Origin: Hysterangium stoloniferum
Lineage: Eukaryota; Basidiomycota; Agaricomycetes; Hysterangiales; Hysterangiaceae
Direction of reading: 5' to 3'
Length of the DNA: 64,000 nt
NCBI GenBank assembly: GCA_015178975.1
Contig: WHVD01000032.1
Location: 186,001 to 250,000, forward strand
The position numbers and the translations under genes were made by a program. Of the stretch, positions 1 through 11,500 are shown piece by piece (the stretch's first letter is position 1; every line of letters starts with the position of its first letter). The notes under the pieces were generated by a model, which saw only the letters and a list, made by a program, of their open reading frames with translations, was not told where the DNA came from and did not search any database.

Positions 1-1640
1 AGTATAAAGGCATTCCAAACATCATTGCGGTCTCTCGGGCCTCTCGGGGCGACTGTTGAAGTCACGGCAAAGCAAAATGTGCAGGCAGCAAAACAAGCAG
101 ATGCCACACTTCTACGTAGATGCATTACAGACTGCATATGTAAGCTGTAAAACTCAACTTGTTCATTCGATCCTCAACGAGAATGGGATGAGAGAGACCT
201 AGAAGACAAACTTCTCATTAGCATTCTTGCTGGAGTGACGATCTCTCAACTGAAGACCCTCGTTAATCCTTCCACAAATGTTTATCGGAGAAATGCCATG
301 CCTAAGACCCCTTGCAAAGTCAGGCCCTACTTGCATTCAATGTTGTTCTACTAACTTCTTGTTTATGGCCTTTAAGATCCGAGCGGGTATGACCGTCGTA
401 TCTACCACTCCCGCGTCTCAAGACACGCATTGTGACCGTGCTATCATTTTGACAATTTTTGAGTCAATTGACGCTGCAGAGTTCTTGAAGAGAAACATTT
501 CGACGCTTGCACCGCCTTTTCCGGCTCTGACCCTACTTTCGCTTGTATTTTCCTAGAGGCCATGGCCGATGGGGTGTCATGATGGGTCTGCCTCGAGCAG
601 AGGCTTTGGAGCTCGCTGCACAGAGTAATCATCTACGTAAAATAACTTTAGTATGGTTGAATGACTTGTACTTGTATCCAGGTATACAGGGCGCCGCAAC
701 AATGGCTCTAGCCTGGAGCTCACCCCGCACAGATTAAAGATGCAGTCACAAATGCGCATGCTCTTAAAATATGCGGTTTGTCAATACTCACACTTGTCTA
801 GCTCCTGGTGGTTGTACTATTTCTTTGACTAGAAGACGGTAGAGTGCGATCAACTATTGTACGCCCTATTCAAGTAGCCACCGAACATGCTAGTCAGCTA
901 GGTCAGGTTTCAGAACAAATGATCAAGTGGGGTCGTGTTTGGAGTCAAAAGTCATACATTGACAATAAATTCATGCAAATAATTGAGGAACCGTGTCCAT
1001 ATATTCAATTACTACCTAGTACTATGATACAACATGAAAAGCGTATAAGTAGGAGAAGAGTGTAGCCCTTAACCCAGCCAAACATCTCGATCATAAGATG
1101 GTGTACTGGGGGAATGGCAACGACTAGGCCAAATCATCAATTTTGCTCACATAAAATGAAGGCGACGCGTGGAAATCAACGAGCGACGCCCAGAGTGTGA
1201 GGGAGCAATGTGAACAGTGGCCTTGACAGGTCAAATAGAAACACGTTTTCTTCAATCATCCAGGAAGGTGATATCGGCGATATATTCCATCAGCATTAAG
1301 TTACCCTAAAACCACCGAATTAACTCACGTGTTACAACGCACTCTATAGGCAGAAGGGAAAATAAGATAAAAAGGAAATGTCACCTACGTGTGAACCCTA
1401 CTCCCGTCAACGAGGTAATAATAACGTCTACTTGAAGGACTATGGCAAAATTAAATAATAGGATCATTCTCTTACCCATGAAATGAGCCATTCGCTGTGG
1501 AATTCAGCAAATCGCTAAAGTGAAAAGAGCTGAAATGTAGCGCATGGACAGTCACAAGTCGTAATGAGAATAGTGTAGCGAATTAATAAAGCGGTTAGAT
1601 ATATATACCTGCATCCATGTAATCCTGCTGGCTTACCAAC
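1..1640. other. No recognisable gene
   Basis: Only short open frames without recognisable domains were found on either strand. Composition is mixed and no terminal repeats were seen. A 73-residue plus-strand frame at 844-1065 matches nothing I know. Confidence 0.5.
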
Positions 1641-1650
1641 ACAGACCCAT

Positions 1651-1760
1651 TTCCACCGGACACCCAACTCCATTGTCTATCCGATCGCCTTCCCAATTCC
1701 ACCGGACATCCAACTCCATTGTCTACCATTTCAATCCATTGTCTACCCGATCGCCATTGT
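1651..1760. repeat. Short imperfect direct repeat
   Basis: A phrase starting TTCCACCGGACA and continuing into CCAACTCCATTGTCTA occurs at about 1651 and again about 44 bp later. A partial third copy carries CCATTGTCTACCCGATCGCC. The copies differ by single transitions. It lies in a non-coding stretch and its function is unknown. Confidence 0.6.
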
Positions 1761-2514
1761 TCTCGGGCCAATCCGGAACTCCTTTGTTCTTCGGACTCCG
1801 AATCGTTGCCTTTTGTTAGGAAGATTCATTTGGTTCCTTATGTCTCATGTCGCCACACCATTGTTCCGTGAGGATATATAATCACTCCCCTATATGTAGC
1901 TAAAAGGACAGAAGCTTCTACCACTTGTATTCACGTATCGTAGATTCATCATTTGATGTATTCCTCATGACATCTATCAGCCCCTGAATGGCAAACGGCC
2001 GTTCATTTCCTCCCTCGCACAAGAGCTTGCAGTTCACGTCCAGAAAGAAAAGAAAGGATAGTTTGTAATCGGAGGAGATCGTCGTGTAGAATGTTGAGTG
2101 ATGCAGCGTCGTTCGGAGTGTCCAATGGCGAAGGACTCGGGGAGTCTTGAGGTCGGAAAAAGTTTGCAAAGGCCCTAATGGACTCAAACGAAGGAAAATA
2201 TGCATCTGAATTAGTCGGAGGAAGGGATGAGGGCTCCTTGATAGAAGATGAGGGTTGCGGAGGCCATGCCTGTATGAGATGTCTGACCCGTGCTTGTAAA
2301 AGTTTGAATCCTGCCGGACTCATCATGTCGATAAGGAGATTGAAAGATTCAATCGCTTCTTTCAATCGCTTCTTCAGTTGAAGAATTAGATGTATCATTA
2401 GAGGACTCGTCAGACGGTGCCATTGACGTGGAGAACACCATCTAGTGTGCAATGGCGGAGATTCAAATACTTGCAAGTCCGGCGTCCCATCATCGTCACC
2501 GTTCGGTGAGCTTG

Positions 2515-2966
2515 CCGCCGCTTGTGATGTAACCGTACTTCCGGGTGGATCAGCAAGCCACGTCTGAACCTTACCATCGCTCACTTCCCGCAAGTATCGT
2601 CCTATTCCAGCAAGTGTACCACCAGTACCTGTGGAACAGATAAAACCGTCCAATTTCCCGTTCGTCTGCTGCCATATTTCTGGGCCAGTTGAGATATAAT
2701 GCGCATAAGCATTAGCGGTGTTATCGAACTGGTCTGTCCAGACACTGTTGGGCACTGTTTGGGCATAATCGCGTGCTTGGTGGTTATAATTTTTTGGATT
2801 CTCATATGCAACAGCAGGAACTGGCCGTACATCGGCCCCTAACATCCTGAGAAGATCGATCTTCTCCTGACTCTTGGTCGGGGGTTAATATTGTGAGAAG
2901 GGACGAACAAGACGTATTAACCTGAGTGTCTGGCATGTATATGACACACTTGTAACCTCTGGCCAC
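2515..2966 (-). pseudogene. Cysteine synthase (O-acetylserine sulfhydrylase) fragment
   Basis: Two exons encode an internal piece of a PLP-dependent cysteine synthase of the kind that makes cysteine from O-acetylserine and sulfide. The upstream exon ends in ARGYKCVIYMPDTQ. A 49-bp intron (2873-2921) removes in frame to SQEKIDLLRMLGADVRPVPA, followed by the STGTGGTLAG motif of the family's PLP phosphate-binding region and then ADPPGS. Homology stops abruptly on both sides. The N-terminal third with the PLP lysine and the C-terminal third are missing, and the frame downstream of 2515 reads into unrelated low-complexity protein. A full enzyme would be about 350 residues and only about 130 are present. 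It is therefore a relic or a captured fragment. The donor GTTAAT is weak, so splicing may also be lost. Confidence 0.75.
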
Positions 2967-3432
2967 TGTAAATCGTCTTCCAGGCAGCGGCGGCACTTTC
3001 CGCACTTCTTACAACTCCACAGTACGCAAGCATGGAATACTTTCGGTTCTTCTTCAGATGTCTCCGAACTTGCTCTGCCCTTGACCAAGTTTGATCGCCA
3101 GGGTTAGGACAGAAGTGGGTAAGATATTGCTCTGCTCTCTGAAGCTTGCTACTGGTGTCAATGAAGCATCCATCACATAGTTCGATTCTCTTGTTGGCGG
3201 TGGCTCGTAATTCATCCCGAATATGGACCACCCAATGTCGCAGAGGATAGCCCAACATTGTGGATAGACTGCATACTGTTTTCTTGCAATGCATGTTTCC
3301 GTAGGGACAAGGCACTTGAAATGCAAGTAGAGGCGAGTCCGCTGATGAGGGTAAAAAGCAGGTGGGAGACGAGGAGGTGGAAGGTTTGGCCAGATTTTTT
3401 GGTACCTTTACCCGTGTTCTCTTGGAACCCAC
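2917..3432 (-). pseudogene. C2H2-zinc-finger-like fragment
   Basis: This frame of 171 codons overlaps the 5' edge of the cysteine synthase fragment. It contains CPYGNMHC, then CDGC, then CPNP followed by SRAEQVRRHLKKNRK. The spacing hints at degenerate C2H2 zinc fingers of a fungal DNA-binding protein, but no finger is complete. I do not recognise a specific family. The direct abutment with the synthase fragment suggests a chimera of two gene pieces. It could also be a chance frame. Confidence 0.3.
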
Positions 3433-3619
3433 AAGGTTCGTCTTACCAGGGTACGGAGCTTGCTTACCTTTCGTTTAGGTATTTGCAACAATGTGGCTGT
3501 GGTCGGTCCCGAGCCATACGGAATCTAAATAAGCGAGTTGACAGGCGAATGCCCGCGTACTCGCTGGTTAATGGGATTCCGGTTGAAGGTTTTCACTTCC
3601 CGTCCGTGGTTTAGGACCT

Positions 3620-5290
3620 ACAGAATAACTTGTTGGGTTGGCGGGTGTACGCCTGATTTTGTATTGTATTAGCGATTTATTGTTGACATTTGATAAAATA
3701 ATGACATACATGTGCGCCCCGTCAACTTAAGCTGTGGCCGGTGGCCAGTTTGGTGTCAGCCCTCTTGACCTTCTTTCGGATGAGATGGCAAGGTCGTCAA
3801 ACTACATCACATGCGTCAGCATGTTTATTATAAAGCTCTCCGTAGAAACGCCGTACCTGGCAGAATGACCTGCCTGTATAAAGTCTGGCGCAACGGGAGC
3901 GCCCCATGGACTCATGGGGAATGCAGACAACGAACCAGCGGTAGTCGAGTCATTACCAGCAGAGCCGAAAACCCTAAATTCAAGTTGAAACATTAGTGGC
4001 GCTTTTGAGTTTAGATCATATCCCATTCCCGTTCCGTCCAGTAAGTGATGAATACGAGATGCTCGCGTTGCATTGAGATTGCTGCGACATCTCCATTGGA
4101 TACTTCATGTTGGATGGTGTCTGTGGACCACTTGGAAGCACCACAGGGTACGGTGATAGATTCCACGGGAGGGAGGAGGTTTGTTAGAATGCATCCATGT
4201 ACTCTCCGGAAGGCTAGGGATGTAATGACTAGTTAGACGAAATAACTATAACTGGGAGTATTGACTCATCTGTCGTCAGGAATCGCATCCCACCTCGATG
4301 AGGAACTCGCGTTGTTGAAATTGGATGGATCGTCAGGCATGCATGAGTCTGAGATATTCTATGACACGATCGTGCGTTAGATCTTGCAATATCTCGGATC
4401 CGCTCCGACAACTTACCTCTGGTAACCGTGCTCACCAGTACCTTACGGTGGGGCTAAAAGAGGGGCTTCTACGCTCCTCAATTTCATTCCGGACTTGTTT
4501 GCACCACGAAAATATTGTCCATAGTGGGGTTAAGGCCTGAAGGAAAAGACTGGCTATTGCTAACATAATCGTAGGTTAGGTGCGGAAATTGCAAGACGTC
4601 GCATCTAATACCCCTACCACTTACCTCAGATCATACTGACTGACCCCTGGCGGTGGGGCCGAAAACGAGGCTATTATATTGTCCAATATCACTCGGACCT
4701 GTCTACACTGTGCAGACATCGACTGCACTGCAAGTTCAAAGTTGAAGGAACAGCCCAATCGTTTTGAGACGCCAATCCTGATAAATCAGGAACATAAACA
4801 AGCTGGGGACGAGTGTCGCCAATATCGATGCCAGGCACCGAGCGGATGCATTTCGCCAAGTGGTCCTTGTGAACAAATACATTTTAAGGCACCGTCCTCC
4901 CCAAATGCATTCATGGATGGCCCTTGGACGCCGGGACAATGATTGACATCAGTGTACACGACATGACTACAGAACGATTGATGACATGGCACCGGCCTTA
5001 AACGACAACAACACAAACAATTGATGAGTCTGTCGGAAACGTGAACATGCTAACGTATAGATCATATGAGTGGGGAAAAGAATTATTGGAGATATTGCGT
5101 GTTCCCTGAAAAATGGTTATATTAGACGGATGGTGGAGGTAGATCACGGAGACAAGGTTCACGAAATGTCGTGGAACAAGAGTTTTGAGGTTATATCTCC
5201 GCTTATCCGCACCGATAAACTCAAATTCAAGTTTTCCGTGATTGTTTTGTTTTACAATATCCTAGTGAGGATGAAGAATCCTAACCCTCG
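3620..5290. other. Intergenic, no recognisable gene
   Basis: Open frames here are below 90 codons, overlap on both strands and show no domain. No terminal inverted repeats or RNA genes were recognised. Confidence 0.45.
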
Positions 5291-5300
5291 CGTATAACAT

Positions 5301-5322
5301 ATATTGAGTGTCCACTCAATAT
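5301..5322. other. Perfect small hairpin
   Basis: ATATTGAGTG and its exact reverse complement CACTCAATAT are separated by two bases. It lies between unrelated open frames. It could be a terminator-like or cruciform structure, or a remnant of an element end. Confidence 0.5.
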
Positions 5323-6260
5323 CACTTCGGAAGCGGTCTACTGCTGGTAACCTCGTTATCAAGACGTTACCGGTTAAAGATAAGAAGGTATTTGACAGGT
5401 AAGGAAAACAGGGGCCATGGGAAAGTGCCGCGCAGGTGTCGCGACTGCCGCGACTGCCGCGAACACCTCAAAATGCCTTCAAAGACACATTTACCTAGCA
5501 TAAAATAGACATAGTTTTGTCTATGTTCTTCATAATATATCAATCTGTTCATTGGGGCCCTGTTAATTTACTTTAAGACTGGGTTTGGATGTTTAAAATT
5601 GTAAATAGTCCTTTTTTGAAGAGCATATATCATTTAAAATGGTGTTTTGAGTATTACCATTCAAAATATAGCTATGTTTTAGTTTGAAGCCAAAATGTAT
5701 ATTCGCGGCAATTGTCCACTTTTCGCGGCACCCCTCACAGCAGTGCGCGGCACTCCCACAGTGAGATTCAATGTCGGAGTTTGAAGTCTTTTTGAGCCGC
5801 GACAGTCAACCTCTCCAATTCTTGAGCCAAATCACACTATATCTTTTGGTGACACTCTGATCAGCTTCTCTATTCATCCAGTGTTATAGAGCATTGTTTC
5901 TTTCCAGTTATTCTACACTTCTGTAAGAGTTTTGGGAATCTCTTGCTTTGGAAAGATACTATCCATTCTCTTAGATAGCCATCTCTTTTCGTTCTCTGCT
6001 GGTGGAATATCATATCAGTCAAGAAGCATTATCTGTGGACACTTTGGATCCCTGTGAATGTATACTTTGGAAGTCTTGGCTTACTGGATCACTTACACTG
6101 CTTATTAGACTTTTTGAAATTTATTCAGCCATTCCTCTTATCTGGGAACTATCTCTCTTATTTCTCTAATGGTATATTATTATAATACCTTTTGAATTAA
6201 TTCTTATATACTATTTATATAGTTTCTGTTCCATTATTTTCACAAGTTATTTGGATTTCA
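5323..6260. other. Leader region of the Mutator-like element, boundary unresolved
   Basis: No long frame is present. A GC-rich triplet of the phrase GCGACTGCC lies near 5435-5465 and GCGGCA-rich text at 5700-5750. These may be part of the left end of the Mutator-like element, but I could not match them convincingly to a right terminal repeat near 21.6-22.3 kb. Confidence 0.3.
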
Positions 6261-6266
6261 TTCCAG

Positions 6267-6511
6267 GCCTGATATTGTCAATATCAAAGACTGTGAACCA
6301 ACAATATCTACCCCTGGAAAAGGTATGCCAAGTTTCCTTTAATCATTTCTATGTTTTACTAAATTATATATGTAGTTGCTGGACTATACCATCATGGACC
6401 TTATCCACCTAGGATGTTACCTGGTTATGACCTGGAAGGTACAAGTTATACTCAATTATTTAATACAGAATAATTAATTCATTATTGATAAGAAATCCTT
6501 TTGGTTATTTT
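6267..6511 (+). pseudogene. 5' exons of the Mutator-like transposon gene
   Basis: Three short exons can be read. The first encodes PDIVNIKDCEPTIST. A following intron starts GTATGC and ends TATATGTAG. The second encodes VAGLYHHGPYPPRMLPGYDL, followed by an intron from GTACAAG to TTGATAAG. The third starts NPFGYF and is interrupted at 6511 by the gypsy insertion. After excision it continues at 15880 as FLNPNHITPSIF. The last splice join is off by one base, so either the boundary is misplaced or the gene is damaged. The true start codon is further upstream and was not located. Confidence 0.45.
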
Positions 6512-7246
6512 TGTTACGACTGTGTCACAACCCTATTGGCCCCAAGGTTATTGCCACTTATCAACGATTCAAGTTACTGTTCAAGTCACCACTTTGGAAA
6601 CCCTCAGCCCCGAAGCTGATGTATGTTTTCACGATGATCAAACTCTGTTTACACCCACATCAAAATATCTCGTATTGTCTGGTTAAACTTTTGATACGTC
6701 CCTTTTATTATGTTGATACGTTCAATCTTATGTTTCACATATGTCTATCTATATTTGTAGTCCTTGAACTATTTCCTTTTATTGTAATCCCGCTCTCAGT
6801 TATCATTGGCCTCCGAACTAATCATAAACTTCCTGTTCCTAGTCAAGCTTATTGTTAATACCGTTTTCCACCCTTCTCCCCGTTAGTATTTTCTAGACGC
6901 CTGTTACTTGTATATGAACCCGCTGTAGTTGTAGTTACTAGGCAATCAGAATATCGACTCAGAATACCCTCATACGTCTGTAACAGTCTCATACTAAGAA
7001 TCCCCCCATCCACCTTCGCGTGCGCTCGCCCACTCCCGGCCCCGACCCCTTGGCCCGAGGCTCGACTTGTCCTTCGGTCCCGATTGGTATCTTGCTGAAA
7101 GGAACTCTTTAGGATTAGTCTTTGCCCATCCGAAATCTAAGGACACCCTACGGACATTTGCGAGGGCGCAGCACATAAGCTGAAGCCAAGTCCTTCCGAT
7201 TGGTCCCTGTCGGCCACCGACATTAGTCAGTTTTCAGTTCTTAACA
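6512..7246 (+). repeat. 5' LTR of gypsy A
   Basis: The 735-bp repeat starts TGTTACGACTGTG and ends AGTTCTTAACA. It contains a TATA box at about 6909-6915 and a predicted transcription start at 6944. The U5 part holds GCGCAGCACATAAGCTGAAG at 7166-7185, which recurs in unrelated-looking solo LTRs of this window. Confidence 0.92.
6908..6944 (+). promoter_or_regulatory. Gypsy A LTR TATA box and start of R
   Basis: TTGTATATGAACC provides a TATA-like box at about 6909-6915. About 30 bases downstream, 6944 begins AATCAGAATAT, the 11 bases complementary to the primer site. In self-priming elements the transcript must start exactly there, so box and primer pairing support each other. Confidence 0.7.
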
Positions 7247-7248
7247 GT

Positions 7249-7259
7249 ATATTCTGATT
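7249..7259 (+). promoter_or_regulatory. Self-primer binding site of gypsy A
   Basis: Two bases after the LTR, ATATTCTGATT is the exact 11-base reverse complement of 6944-6954 within R of the same LTR; pairing stops on both sides. This matches the Tf1/sushi mechanism, in which the 5' end of the element mRNA folds back, is cleaved and primes minus-strand synthesis in place of a tRNA. No tRNA-like TGG start is present at this junction. Confidence 0.78.
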
Positions 7260-7284
7260 TCACACTCGCATTTTCCATTTAATC

Positions 7285-8583
7285 ATGCCCCCGAGAAAAA
7301 ATGCCAAGCCAAGCGGCGAAGCAGAATCTTCCACTCTCAAGTCTCCTTTCCTGTATACAGCCCGAGCTACTCAGAGAACCCCGCTACCAGAAACCTCCGA
7401 AGAATCTCGCTTCGTGGAAATTACTGGCGATGCTGAAGAAGCAACTGAAGCAACCGAACCCGAAGCAGCTGAAGAGATTAACAATCAACCAGTTCCGGAA
7501 CACAAACCCGAGGATGGCGACCAACCTCAGGCTAGTGGTTCCAAGAAGTCCACGAAAAAGAAACCGGCTCTCGACCCTGAAGAGACATGGGAATTGTTCT
7601 CAGGTACTCTAGGATCCCTTAATGAATTCCTTAAAAGCAATATCAAGGAAAAGGAATCTGGGCAAACCCGAGTCAACAAACCTGAACCATTCACTGGCTC
7701 AAACCCGAAGAAATTGCAGACATTTCTTATGCAATGTCGATTCAACTTTCAGGACCGCCCGGCTGCATTCGCAACGGATGACCGAAAGGTAAACTTCACA
7801 CTCTCATACCTTAAGGATTCCACAGCAGCCTGGTTTGAACCCGCATTCTCTGGCCTCACCTCTGAAGATCCCGATTGGCTTCACGATTGGGATGCCTTTG
7901 TTGAGGAACTCGAAACCAACTTCGGTCCCTACGACCAAACCGGCGATGCTGAAACAGCGCTTTCTAATCTCAAAATGAAAGACACCCAGCGCATCACCGA
8001 TTACATTGTCCAGTTCAACAACCTCGCCATGCGTTACGACTGGGGCGATTCGGCCCTCCGTTACCAGTTTTACTCTGGCCTTCCGTCTCGCCTCAAAGAC
8101 GAAGTTTCCAAAGGAGAGACCGGCAAGCCAAAGACCCTCCCTCTCATGCGTCTGAAAGCCCAAAATGCAGATGCCCGATACTGGGAACGACGTTCGGAAA
8201 TTAGTCGCGAAAACCCCTTGGACAAGAAATTGTCAGACAATAAGAATGCCAACAAGTCTGGTAATCAAAACACCAACAACAGTGGCAACTCGACCTCCGA
8301 TAAGAAGTCCGAAAACAAAGGGGCTAACGACAAAAAAGGCAAGGGTAAACAGTCAAATAAGTCTCAAGACAAAGACAAACCCAACTTAACTGGCAAACTC
8401 GGCTCCGATGGCAAGCTCCTACCACAGGAAAAGCAGTGCCGAATGGACAACAATCTTTGTTTGTTGTGCGCAGATCCCGGACACCGAGTCGCTGCATGCC
8501 CAAAAGCCACAAAAGCCCGATCGGCCAATATGGCCATGACCTCACAACCGGCCAAGCCAGCTGCCGAGTCGAAAAAAGATTAA
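7285..8583 (+). CDS. Gypsy A gag polyprotein
   Basis: An uninterrupted 432-residue frame starts at the ATG 25 bases after the primer site. Gag forms the virus-like particle and packages element RNA in the cytoplasm. The first 100 residues are charged and low complexity. Residues about 120-290 look like the retrotransposon gag domain, with FLMQCRFNFQDRP and AWFEPAF typical of fungal gypsy gag. A lysine/asparagine-rich linker leads to one CCHC zinc knuckle near residue 390, CLLCADPGHRVAAC, with spacing CX2CX4HX4C for RNA binding. Unlike pol, it has no internal stop. Pol lies in the -1 frame and overlaps its end, so a programmed -1 frameshift is plausible but no slippery site was identified. Confidence 0.9.
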   Translation: MPPRKNAKPSGEAESSTLKSPFLYTARATQRTPLPETSEESRFVEITGDAEEATEATEPEAAEEINNQPVPEHKPEDGDQPQASGSKKSTKKKPALDPEETWELFSGTLGSLNEFLKSNIKEKESGQTRVNKPEPFTGSNPKKLQTFLMQCRFNFQDRPAAFATDDRKVNFTLSYLKDSTAAWFEPAFSGLTSEDPDWLHDWDAFVEELETNFGPYDQTGDAETALSNLKMKDTQRITDYIVQFNNLAMRYDWGDSALRYQFYSGLPSRLKDEVSKGETGKPKTLPLMRLKAQNADARYWERRSEISRENPLDKKLSDNKNANKSGNQNTNNSGNSTSDKKSENKGANDKKGKGKQSNKSQDKDKPNLTGKLGSDGKLLPQEKQCRMDNNLCLLCADPGHRVAACPKATKARSANMAMTSQPAKPAAESKKD

Positions 8584-11500
8584 GCAACTCTCTGGATTCT
8601 GTGCGGTTGGAGAGTTGCGTTGAATCTCCTCGCACACCGGAAAATTGTCACCTTAACGCATCCGCCTTGTATGATCCTAATTCCTTGTTCATAAATCTTA
8701 CTTCGGAACCTCTTGGGAATCTCACTTTTCAAGCCCTCATAGATTCAGGTTCAACCCATTGTTTTATAGATACAAGTTTTTCCCGAAGAAATCAGTTAAA
8801 AACCTATGCAATAGACCCAATTCTGCTCCAACTCTTTGATGGTACCTCAAACTCCATAATCTCACAAACCTGTGAACTCCGACTTAGGTTCCTGTGTGGA
8901 ACCTTTCAGACAGTTACGTTTTTTGTAACACAGTTGGACCCGAGTTGCTCCATGGTTCTAGGACATAACTAGCTCACCCGCTACAATCTGTTGATTGATT
9001 GGGTATTGGGCAGTATCCATTTCTGAACCTCATTGTCACCCGATACGACTGGTCCGTTTCCACCTGTTTCGGCAAATATGGCCTCTACAGCACCTCCGGC
9101 CCCCGTGGCAAATCCGAGCTCTCTGCCGCCCGTCTCTCTAATAAACACCGCAGCTTTTATGAGAGCCATCAAGTTGGATGGCTCCCGAGCATTTGCAGTC
9201 AATCTTAAAGTTGACGAAGTCACCAGTCGCTTTGCATCCCCGGTGGCCGACCTAATTGCAGATTTGGAAGGTGTTCCCAAAAAATACCATGAATTTGCAG
9301 ATGTCTTCAGTAAACAAAAAGCTGATCGACTCGCCCCTCACAGGCCTTACAATTTGAAAATTGATATTGAAGATGGTGCACATCCGCCCCTAGGCCCAGT
9401 TTATCCTCTCTCACAGTCCGAATTATCGGCTATCCAAGATTTTTTGGATGAACATTTGGCTATAGGTTTTATCCGACCCTCAAAGTCTCCTTATGGAGCC
9501 CCTGTCCTATTCGTTCGGAAAAAAGATGGTTCCCTTCGACTTTGCATTGACTTTCGAGGACTAAACGCGATCACTCAAAAAGATAAGTACCCATTACCAC
9601 GAATCTCCGATTTACTCTATGCCCCTCGGAAGGCCCGAATTTATACAAAGATAGATCTCAAGCACGCCTATCATATGGTTTGGATTGCCAAAGGTGACGA
9701 ATGGAAAACGGCTTTTTGCACTCGCTATGGCTCCTTTGAATGGTTAGTGATGCCTTTCGGCCTCACCAACGCTCCGTCGGTCTTTCAATGTTTTATCAAT
9801 GACATCTTTTCCAACCTCCTCAACGTCTTTGTCATTGTGTACTTAGACAACATCCTCATATTCTCCGAAGATCCTACACTTCATGATGAACACGTTTGTG
9901 AAGTTCTCCGAAGACTCCGAAAACATGGTCTTTTTGCAAATGGTAAAAAATATTCCTTTGATGTCGACACAGTTGAATATTTAGGTTTTATGATAGGACC
10001 TGACGGTCTCCGCATGGACAACTCTAAAATTCAAGTCATTGAAGATTGGCCAGAACCCCGAAAGGTTAAGGATATTCAATCCTTTTTAGGCTTTGCCAAC
10101 TTTTATCGTCGTTTCATTCACAACTACTCAAAAATTACCATTCCGCTCACTCATCTTACTCGTAAAGATGCCCCGTGGATTTTCTCCGAAGAATGCTGAT
10201 TGGCATTCCAGGAATTGAAAAGTGCGTTTACATCTGCCCCTATTTTGTCGCACTGGAAGCCCAACGTTCAACTCATCATGGAAACTGATGCCTCAGACTA
10301 TGCGCTTGCTGCGATATTGTCCATTCTGGACACCGATGGTGAAGTACACCCAGTAGCTTTTCTGTCTCACACGTTTTCGGCGCCTGAACTCAACTATGAT
10401 GTTCACGATAAGGAACTACTCGCAATATTTGAAGCTTTCAAGACATGGCGACATTATTTGGAGGGCTCGGCCCACCCGGTAGATGTTATTACAGACCACA
10501 AAAATTTAGTTTACTTTTCAACCACAAACCTTCTCACCCGTCGACAAGCTCGATGGTCTGAATACCTCTCTGCTTTCAACATGGTAATTCGTTTCCGTCC
10601 CAGCCACCTTAGTGGAAAACCTGACGCTATGACTAGATGATGGGACATCCATCCTAAAGAGGGGAGTAGTGACTACACCACAGTTAATCCACATAATTTC
10701 AAGCCTATGTTTTCATCGGAACAACTGTCCGCGTCTATCCGAGCCACTTACCTCATTCATCCAGTCTTGCAAAGTGTTATCCTTATGGATACCGAAAAGT
10801 TACATCAAGACATACTATCGGCAATTCCATTAGACCCAGTCACCAAAGCACACCTCGATAACCTGTCCGACCCCAATCAACCCCGATGGTCATTAGACCC
10901 ACAAGGTTTCATTAGATTTGACAATTGCATTTATGTACCGGATTCCGACACCCTTTGGCTGCGAATCCTACAACATAAGCACGACCACCCAATCTCGGGA
11001 CATTTCGGCCTCAATAAGACCCTCTCACTCATTAGAAGAGAATATACATGGCCCGGCATCTGAGATTTTGTTAAGCACTATTGTAAATCTTGTACTACAT
11101 GTTTACGCTCTAAATCACAGTGACACAAACCATATGGCCTACTCAAACAATTACCGATACTGGAAAAACCTTGGAACTCGATTTCTATGGATTCATTGAG
11201 CACCTACCGGCATCCGAAGGTCACATAGCAATCCTAGTTGTTGTGGATCAGCTCACAAAACAAAGTATTTTCATTCCAACATATGACACAATAACATCTG
11301 TACAGTTAGCTGAATTATTTGTCACCCATGTATTTTCCAAGCATGGCGTTCCATCGCATGTCACATCCGATCGCGGATCCGAGTTTGTCTCTCACTTCTT
11401 TAGGTCACTCGGGAAAGCACTAGACATGAAGCTACACTTCACTTCCGGCTATCACCCGGAAGGTGATGGCCAAACCGAACGCATGAATCAAACCTTGGAA

